Assembly (NCBI RefSeq): GCF_011075055.1
Contig: NC_058145.1
Location: 5,365,228-5,429,227, forward strand
Reading direction: 5' to 3'
Source of the DNA: Mangifera indica
Lineage: Eukaryota > Streptophyta > Magnoliopsida > Sapindales > Anacardiaceae
DNA length: 64,000 bases
Both the position numbers and the translations under genes were made by a program. How positions within the stretch are numbered: position 1 is the first letter of the stretch; every line of letters begins with the position of its first letter. Shown piece by piece: positions 56,120 through 64,000 of the stretch. The notes beneath the pieces are model-generated. The model saw only the letters and a program-made list of their open reading frames with translations, had not been told where the DNA came from and made no database searches.

Positions 56120-57560
56120 ATCTCTCACTTACACTATAGCTAATCAGACATATATCTAATGTCATATTAGGCAACATGTTTATCATGCTAATGTTGCGAC
56201 AGAGGCTTTATCAATGGGTCAGCCAAATTATCATTAATATCTACTCTTCCTATCTACATATCTTTACATTGAATGATTTCTCTAATCAGGTGGTATCTCC
56301 TGAGTGTGTTTTTGGATCATTAGTGAGACCATGACTTCTTTGCTTGCACTATCTCTTTGTTGTTGTCGCAATAAAGTTTTATAGGATTTTCTATAGATAG
56401 AACCTTACCAAGTTCGATGACAAACTTTTTGATCCACACTATTTCTTTTATCGCATATGATAAAGAAATATACTCGAACTCAGTTATAGAATCAGTTATA
56501 ATGTTTTACTTAGAGCTTTTCCAATTAACTGCTTACCATTTAGGCAAAATACAAATCCTTGTATATGAGCTTAAACTCTCCTCTATAAACCAAGAACATA
56601 TCTTTAGTTTCTTTAAGGTACTTAGGAATGTTCTTGACAAACATCCAGTGACATTATCTTGGATCTGACTGATATCTACTACAAATGCTTAAAACTTATG
56701 AGACATTAATCTTTGTACATAACATGATATATATGATTAATCCTATCGCAAAAGCATAAAGGATTAGTTTCATCTTATCTCTCTCTTCTTGTGTTTTAGG
56801 ACATATATCATTAAAGAGATATATGTCATGACTTATCAGAAGATATCCTTTCTTGGATTCTTCCATGCCAAATATTTTCAACATTTTGTCAATGTATACG
56901 CTTTAACTTAGTCTAAGCAGTCTACGTAATCTAAATTTGTAGATCTTTATTCCAAGGATATAAGTTGTTTCTACTAAGTCTTTCATAGAGAAACATTTGG
57001 ATAACTAAGTCTTTACTGATTGCAACTTTGGTATATTATTCCTAATAATTAATATGTCATTAACATATAATATTAGAAATACTATTTTACTCCCATTGAC
57101 CTTCTTATAAATACATGGCTTATCTTCATTTATGATGAAACTGAATTCTCTCATAGCTTTATCAAAATGAATTTTCTAACTTTTAAAAGTTTGATTGAGT
57201 CCATGAATGAATCTCTATAACTTATATACCTTATTTGCTTGTCCATCAAAGACAAAACCATCGAGTTATGCCATATACTCATCCTCTACTAGGTTTTTAT
57301 TCAGGAAAATAGTTTTGACATCCATTTGCTAGATTTCATAATCATGGTATGTAGCTATTGCAAGCATAATATGAATAAACTTCAACATCACAATCAATGA
57401 AAAAATTTTGCCATAGTCTATGCCTTGCTTTTACATGAAACTTTTTATAACTAATCGTGTCTTATAGATAAACACGTTATCTTTTATGTCAGCCTTCCTT
57501 TTGAAGAGCCATTTACACCCTATAAGTTTTGCCCCTTCAGGTGGATCTAGTAGAGTATAT
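56120..57560 (-). pseudogene. pol: Copia C RNase H and RT remnant
   Basis: Minus-strand reading has DNLADPLIKPLSQ (about 56195-56235), which is the RNase H end. The RT C-terminal block is at 56696-56884 (KKGYLLISHDIYL, ILYAFAIGLIIYIMLCT). The catalytic block reads ILYVNDILII (about 57043-57075), with YVND where YVDD is expected. The RT N-terminal part continues to about 57560. Part of RNase H between about 56600 and 56690 is missing. Multiple stops. Confidence 0.7.
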
Positions 57561-59170
57561 ACTTGGTTCTGGTATATAGAGTCTATTTTGGATTTTATGG
57601 TTTTAAGCCATTTAGTAGTGTCGAGATCTGAGATAACATTTTAGTAAGACTTAGATTTATCATCTTGAATGACTAGTATATCATTATACTAAGTCAAGAG
57701 ATAACCAAACCTCTTTGGCTCATGATGAACTAGATTGGACCTACACAACTCATGTGTATGTTAAGTTGGTTATGTAACAACCTCTTCATAATGTTTAACC
57801 TCCTAAGATGACACATCTTTTTGTCTTATACCTGTGTTATCTGGTGATGTATAAACTTTATCAAGTTCAATCTTCCTCCTACTTGTTCTTTTAGAAATGA
57901 GCTCATTTTCCAGGAAAACTTCGATCTGAGCAATGAGGACCTTTTACTCATCTAGGTGGTAGACACAGTATCCTTTGGTTTCTTTAAGATACCCCACAAA
58001 GATATATCTTTCAAATTTGGAACTTAACTTTTTTGAAGTCAATTTCTTAACATAAGCTTTACTACTCCAAACCTTTAGATACTTTAAATTGGGTTTTTGC
58101 CTAATCTACAACTCAAGAGGAGTTTTATTTACAGACTTAGATAGAACTCGATTTAGTGTATACGTGGTTGTTTCTAGAACATATACCTATAATGGCATGG
58201 GTAAATTTGTAAAACTTATCATGGATCTAACAATGTCCATCAAAGTCTTATTCTTTTGTTCAGATACATCATTATGTTGTGGTATACCAAAATTAGTTAG
58301 TTGTGATATTATCCCATGTTCTTTCAAGTAATCTCTAAACTCAATAGACAAGTATTCACCTCTTTAATCATTTCAAATGATTTTTATACTATTTTTTGTC
58401 TATTTTTCTACTTTGTTTTTGAATTCTTTGAATTTTTCAAACATTGAGACTTATGTTTCATTAGATACACATAGTCATATCTACTAAGATCATCAGTAAA
58501 TATGACAAAGTAAGAATATCCATTATTGGCTTGCACTGTTAGAGGTCCATACACATCACTATGAATGATGATAATAGTTTAGTTGCTCTTTCACCATGTC
58601 TAGCGACGGGTGACTTACTTATCTTGCCTAAAAGGCATGATTCGTATTCATCATATGACTCTAGGTCAAATAATCATAAAAACTCATATTTGTGAAGTTT
58701 CGAAATGTGTTTCAGTTTTATATGATTGAGCCTGTAATGCCACAAATATATGACATTCAGATTAGAATGTCTAGTTCTCTTATTTTTGATATTATATATT
58801 TTATCACTCAAATCAATAACATAAAGACCATTTATTAAACTAGCAATTCCATAAAGAATATTATTCAAGCTAATGGTTATAACACCACTAGCAATTAAGA
58901 AAGAATATCCAAACTTGCCGAAAGTGGACAAAGAAATTAAATTCCTAGAAATGTTAGGAACATAAAAACAATATATTAGTTCCAAAACAAGCCTAGAAGG
59001 CAAATTGATGAAACAATTTCCTATGGCTAATGTAGTTATTCTAACTTTATTTCCAATACATAAGTTTACTTCTGCTTTGGTGAGTAATCAACTCTCCCTT
59101 AGTTCCTGGATATTAAAACATATGTGAGAACTACATCTAGTGTCTATAACCCAAGACATAGATATTAAGA
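57561..59170 (-). pseudogene. pol: Copia C integrase and GAG-pre-integrase remnant
   Basis: The best-preserved part is 58674-59003 on minus: RLVLELIYCFYVPN, ISLNNILYGIASL, and the zinc-region start LWHYRLNHIKLKHISKLHKYE (H-X3-H). The integrase core follows leftward (58430-58560, DDLSRYDYVYLMKHKSQ-type text) and the C-terminus (57850-58260). The 80-codon plus-strand frame at 58089 is an antisense shadow. Confidence 0.65.
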
Positions 59171-59694
59171 AGTTTATTTCAATAATGAATATACCTGAAG
59201 CTAAAATAGTCAACTTCTTATTTTTGCTCTCAAGGTTAGCCTTACAATGTTTCCGTCAATGTCTGGCCTTACCACAATGGAACTAAACAATCTTACCTTT
59301 TCTAGTGCCACCTCTAGGTTGCATAGGGGTAGAAGCCTGTTTTTGGGCTTTAGGCTTAGACTTGGCCTTAGCCTTAACCTTACCTTTGCCTTTATGTCCT
59401 TGGCATTTACCAGAAGCACATTAGCAAAATTTTTACCTCTTACTCAATAGTCCTAAGCAACCCTAGAAGCTCAGGGAGAGACTTTTCCTTTTCACTCATA
59501 AGATAATTCATAATAAGCATCCCATATGAGTCAGGAAAGGACCACAAGACAAGGTCAATGGTCAAGTTATTATCCATAATCATTCCCAGTGATGCCAACC
59601 ATTATATATAGCCAATTATTTTGATTACATGAAGGCCCATTGGTTTTACCTTTAATATCTTGCACTTATAAAGTGCTTTTGACACCTCGTAAAT
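59171..59694 (-). pseudogene. gag: Copia C gag remnant, C-terminal part
   Basis: The zinc knuckle region (about 59240-59290) reads FHCGKARH then a stop then RKHC, a broken CCHC. The Lys/Pro/Ala-rich linker (59330-59400) is the same as in the other copies. Gag C-terminal helices follow to 59694, where a solo LTR interrupts. The other half is at 61543-61885. Confidence 0.6.
59690..59694. other. Target-site duplication, left (TAAAT)
   Basis: TAAAT directly before the solo LTR, identical to 61543-61547. Confidence 0.85.
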
Positions 59695-61542
59695 TGTTAT
59701 GGCAGATACCCTAAAGCCAATTGATTCACATTTGTAATTATAATTTATTGCATTAATTAATAAAAGAATTTATAGTTATTCTATTTATATGTTTGTCTAT
59801 TATATAATTGTGCGAATAATATGCCTTTATAATGGTAGAATTATGATGAAAGGATCAAATGACTAATCATGGGAACCTTATGCACACATTAAATGGTCAT
59901 ACTAGAAATACCCATAATCTTAACATTATAATGACCAAAGCCATATGTAATAGTAATGAGATTATTATAGTATTGAGTAACCCCACCAACAGGTGTGACA
60001 ACTCTTATGTGTCAAAACTGTTTGCTGACAACTTAGTGCAACACATAGGTGTATGTTATAGACGTGTTCATCAAATTGACCCATTAGAGGATATCCATAT
60101 AGATGGCTACTCTAGTGTCTATGGAACAAATCCTCTAAACACTATGGGTGCTTGTGATCCTTTAACTTGTAAGGATTGGTATGGTTTGAGAGATCATTGT
60201 CATAGGGGCATCATAAAGTTAGTAAATGACCATATCATGAAATATATGGATGTTATGGTTGATCAATAAAGGATTTGTTACTTTTGAGCACAAGTATATG
60301 AATATTAAAAGACATTAATGACTATTTGAATCTGTGGCCATAGTGGGATGAGGTTATAGCCTACTCTATGTAAGTCATTAATGTGTATCAGCTCATATTG
60401 AGGAACTATTGAGATAGATACACTTTCATGTCTCAACCTCGAGAAATATCAGTTGAGAAAGGATTGAATTGCATATAATTATGATGTTGTAAAAGCTTAT
60501 AAAGATATTTACTAACACTCTGTCATCTAGCATGACACTTTGCTAAGGGCCAATCTTAGTTTATGTCTAAATTTGACCTGCATTTAGACATTATCGGTTC
60601 GATAGAAAGTTTATGGGTTATATACATTAAGAGATTGATACCAACCAAAAGGTAAGGATCATTTGATGACAATTCTAGGATTATGGAAAGAGAAAAACAT
60701 ATAATGTGTTTTGACTAGAATCATTTGGTGTACATGGTGCCATATGGCATCATGCAAATGCATTACATGGTTTCAACTTTACCCAGTTAGGAGTCCAACC
60801 GAGTAAGGCCAAATGATGGATGCGAGTCAGCTGGCAAAGTTAACTTGTGGGTAAAGTGTTTAGTTAAACAAAGATTTTTCAAAGTCCTTGTTTAATGGAA
60901 AGTTTGGGTTGAGTTGAAATCTTAATTTAATTAGGATTCCTATGCATTCAAAGTCCTTGTTTGATAGAAAGTTTAGGTTGAATTAGAAACCTAATTTAAT
61001 TAGGATTCTTATGCATTAAAACTTTCAATAATTCAAGAGTCTTAATTTAATAAGAACTTTTGGACATCTTATCACATAAATAGTTAAAGTCCAAACTAAC
61101 TTAGGAGTCATGCACACCATATAAATAAAGGTGTTTAGGTTGAGCCAAAATTGTTTACAACAAGTAAATACATATATCTTAAACACATATCTTTACACTT
61201 AGAATCTTGTTGACACAAGTTTTCATCATCATGATCTAATTTCCAAGATCCAATCAATAGAAGCCTTAACAAACTTCTTTTTAGATCACTTCTCATTTGT
61301 GCTTTGCATGGATAACAAGGTGCATCACTTCAAAAGGGTTGGATAGCGATCTTTACGTAGCCAAGTGAAGTCTCAAAGGACCCAACAACGTAGGTATAAT
61401 TTCTAAACACCTTATATGTGTTTAACATGTTCATAAATCTATGCATTAAAACGAGTATCTTGGATAGGTTTTAGAATCTTTGATGATTTAAAAATTTTTA
61501 ATTCCACTACACTGCCAATTAACGATGCCCTAAAACCCTACA
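59695..61542 (+). mobile_element. Solo LTR, copia family A, with perfect 5-bp TSD
   Basis: 1848 bp, plus orientation, TGTTATGGCAG to AAAACCCTACA, with TAAAT on both sides. No internal sequence is attached. It is inserted in the gag of copia C, which resumes in the same text after it. The 136-codon frame 59859-60269 lies wholly in the LTR and looks incidental; its mirror is not open in the other LTR copies. Confidence 0.88.
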
Positions 61543-61890
61543 TAAATCTCATAACTCACATGAGTTGCGAACATCTTGTGAAGGTGAACAAAAATGGATT
61601 GGGCATCCATGTCTTCATGTTATTTTTATAGCTTAAGTGTCATAGTAGACAATATTGAACACTCAACATCGTTAGAGTCATCCAGATACTTACTATAAGT
61701 ATCCTTGTACTTTTGGATGGCATCGAGACTAGGCTTGGGAGGCATTGCTCATCTAAGAACATACAGTTTCTTCTCTTGATGTAGTTTGATCTGTAGGCTT
61801 TGGTCTCATTCATTGAAGTTATTGCCTTTAAACATGTTTTTCTTTTTCCAAAACCGATTGAAGATTAATATTGTTCGACATGGTACGTTT
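61543..61890 (-). pseudogene. gag: Copia C gag remnant, N-terminal part
   Basis: Continues the gag cut at 59694. The start codon region is near 61880 (plus 'gttcgacatgg', minus MSN-type start, as at 19913 and 40592). No open frame remains. Confidence 0.55.
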
Positions 61891-62226
61891 TTTATCTACA
61901 TGTGCAGAAAAGTAAATATCAATAATCTTGATTTTAATTAATTTTTCAACACGGTCTTTATCAAAAAAATCCTCCCACTATTTATTTAAGCCAACATCCC
62001 TCTCTTTTGGACTCAGGAACTTTCGATGGACTTCTTAGTGGGACAAAAACCCATTAAATTAACTTTCCCCTTTGCTCTGATGAACAAGTTTGAATTAATT
62101 ATTAGGTAGACCAATCAAACCAATTACAAAGATCCACATTCTCTAATTCAATAATTAGTATGAATCAATTGTGCAAGTTCAATTGTGACTTTCAGTTTAT
62201 AGTAGGGTGGATATTATATATCTTTT
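61891..62226 (-). other. Copia C leader fragment
   Basis: Matches 40600-40930 ('gactcaggaactttcgatgg' here; 'gtagggtggatattatatat' against 'atagagtggatactatatat' there). It stops at 62226, with the next LTR following. No primer site here, so the 5' LTR of C is missing. Confidence 0.55.
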
Positions 62227-63935
62227 CGTAGGGTTTTTAGGGCATCAAGAACCAACAACACAGTGAAATTAAAAAATTAAAAATCAAAAAATCCTAAAAA
62301 ACCCTAACTAGGATACCTCTTTTTTAACATATATTTATGAACATGCAAAACACTTATAAGGTGTTTTAGGTTTATACCTGCGTTAGTGGCTCCTCCAAAC
62401 CTTCATATAGCTTGAAACTGAATGTTATCCAACCCTCTGAGGCAGTGTCTTTATATCCATGCGAATCACAAACACATAAGAGGCAATCTAGAGAAAAGTG
62501 TTTTAAGGTTTCTTTTCTAGATTAACTCTATTCATAGGAAGAAGCAGAGAAAACATAAACCAAAGGATAGGATTTCTTTTCTATATGTATTGTTCCTTTT
62601 TTAATTCTAATGCATGTTTTAAATATATGTAGGTGTCCAAGTGTTAACAAGGATTTCATCTAAATCTAGTACCATCAACACACATGTATAGTTGGCATGT
62701 TTCACAACTTGTATAGGAGACACACAAATGTGTCTCTTGACAAGTTTTCAAGCCATGCACGAGTGGCACCAAAAGTGTTCTACCTAGCATGATTTTAAAC
62801 ATTGCACGACTAGGCAATGTTTATCTAGTCATGCCATGTTTTAATAATTTTGCATGGTACTTCCAATACCATGCACACTAAATATGGTCATTCCATAAAC
62901 ACTAAAAATATCACCAAATAATTTTCGCCTTTGGGTTCAAATCAACCCTTGTATGTGTGTGAAACATAAGCTCTCTATCAAACTAGTAGTGTCTAAATTC
63001 AGATTGAATTTAGACACAGACCAAGATTGGCCTCTAGCAAAGCATCATGACCACCCAGACGACAGAGTGTCAGCAGACATCTCTTAAGTTTTTATAACAT
63101 TATAGTTATGTGTAATTCAATCATTTCGTTAACCAATATCTCTCGAAACTATGACATAAAAAAGTGTTTATCTCAGTAGTTCCTTAATATGAACTAATAT
63201 ACATCAATGACTAACATGAATTAGACAATAACCTCATCTCACTATGGTTATAGATTCAAAAAGTCATAGATGTCATTCAGTGTTCTCATGTGAGATATCT
63301 AATTTTGAGCTCAAGAATGACGAATCCATTATCGATCACCATAACATTTATGTATCTCACAATATAGCCGATTACTACCTTTATAGTAACCCTAATTATG
63401 ATGACACGTTAGATAACATTGAACCATATTGATTCTTAGATGAGATGATCTGATAAACATAAATCAAAGAACCACATGCACCCGTGGTGTTTAGATGATT
63501 TATTCTATAGATAATAAAGCTACCATCTATACGGATGTCCTTTAGTCAGGTCATTCCAATAAACACGTCTACAACGTACACCCATATGTTGTAGCAAGTT
63601 ATTTACAATAGTTTTGACATGTGAAAACTATCGCCACTTTTGGTGGGATTGCTTAACGCTATGATATTCCTGTTATCATTACATGTGCCCTTATTCATTG
63701 TAATGTTAAGATTAGAAACGTTTCTAGAACAACCACAAAAAGTGTACATAGATTTCTCATAATCAGTCATCTGATCTATTTGTCATAGTTCTACTATATT
63801 AAAGGCATGTTATTCACACAATCATATAAATAGATAACATATTAATTGAATAGCAATCAATCATTTATTAATTATTAATATAAAATTACATCCACAAATG
63901 TTAAATTCGATTGGCTCCAAGACACTTATCCTAAC
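62227..63935 (-). repeat. Copia family A 3' LTR of a further element leaving the window
   Basis: The plus strand runs from CGTAGGGTTTTTAGG to CACTTATCCTAACA. It is followed at 63936-64000 by 'atctcttatttgtactatag', then 'tctaatgtcgagc', the start of the interior as at 37668 and 56120. So the element extends right, on the minus strand. Confidence 0.8.
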
Positions 63936-64000
63936 AATCTCTTATTTGTACTATAGTCAATCGGTTATATATCTAATGTCGAGCACAACTACATGTCTAT
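63936..64000 (-). pseudogene. Start of copia family A interior (window edge)
   Basis: 65 bp matching 37668-37735 and 56120-56190, the PPT side and end of the RNase H coding region of a minus-strand copia element. Too short for domain analysis. Confidence 0.6.

Larger units (their letters stand above)
54302..62226 (-). mobile_element. Copia element 'C' (related to family A), minus strand, incomplete
   Basis: The 3' LTR is at left (54302-56119). A long interior follows in the order RNase H, RT, integrase, gag (rightward). gag is split by a solo LTR at 59695. The 5' LTR and primer site are not seen: the leader is cut at 62226 by the next family A LTR. The family is the same as A by gag and pol text, but the LTR is clearly divergent. 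Confidence 0.75.

Noticed and set aside
59859..60269. 136-codon frame with a plausible start
   Set aside because: It lies fully inside a solo LTR and has no recognisable domain; the other LTR copies of the family are not open there.
1..64000. A previously undescribed host gene cluster or defence system
   Set aside because: Every frame above about 100 codons was assigned to a transposable element, a repeat, an incidental frame or an antisense shadow. No conserved host coding pattern with introns was recognised, though short exons cannot be excluded by eye.

Overview
This 64 kb window looks like gene-poor heterochromatin from a flowering plant genome. It is AT-rich, and nearly everything recognisable is transposable-element sequence: Ty1/copia and Ty3/gypsy LTR retrotransposons, hAT and Mutator-like DNA transposons, and a MITE. 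No host gene, tRNA, rRNA, bacterial operon or CRISPR array was found. The species cannot be named from the sequence.

Region by region. 1-3316 is a decayed hAT transposase split by a solo copia LTR. 4100-6652 holds inverted fragments of a gypsy family ('family B') with a MITE between them. 6653-11424 has one short copia gag remnant and otherwise non-coding, retroelement-like DNA. 11425-25089 is a chain of broken copia pieces: family D LTRs; family A gag, integrase and RT remnants on the minus strand; and an opposed plus-strand RT, RNase H and LTR fragment. Inside that chain, a 2.8 kb insert carries a large microsatellite, a three-copy 190-bp tandem repeat and an 85-nt pure purine tract. 25090-34523 is a nearly complete, young Sirevirus-type (SIRE/Maximus) copia element with perfect 5-bp TSDs (TATAC), a Met-tRNA primer site and repeated polypurine tracts. 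Its LTRs differ by about 2%. It sits inside a family D LTR. From 35504 to 53709 one family B LTR has been split twice: by a family A copia element (36019-44099, TSD TTTAT) and by a gypsy chromovirus-like element (about 44442-53634). The second element's 3' LTR holds a 908-bp Mutator-like element. 54302-62226 is another minus-strand copia element whose gag is split by a solo LTR with a perfect TSD (TAAAT). The window ends in a further family A LTR running off the edge.

There is no cooperating gene set beyond the retroelements themselves. In the Sirevirus, the gag, nucleocapsid/coiled-coil, protease, integrase, RT and RNase H parts are all present in order. They are interrupted by three 1-nt frameshifts, all in homopolymer runs, and by two stop codons just before the protease. 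Every other element is a pseudogene by many stops, deletions or lost catalytic residues. The main value of the window is as a readable nesting record, plus a few odd structures: the shared YVND RT motif in three copia copies, the repeated PPTs, the GC-rich core of the MULE, and a duplicated LTR-end/primer-site segment.
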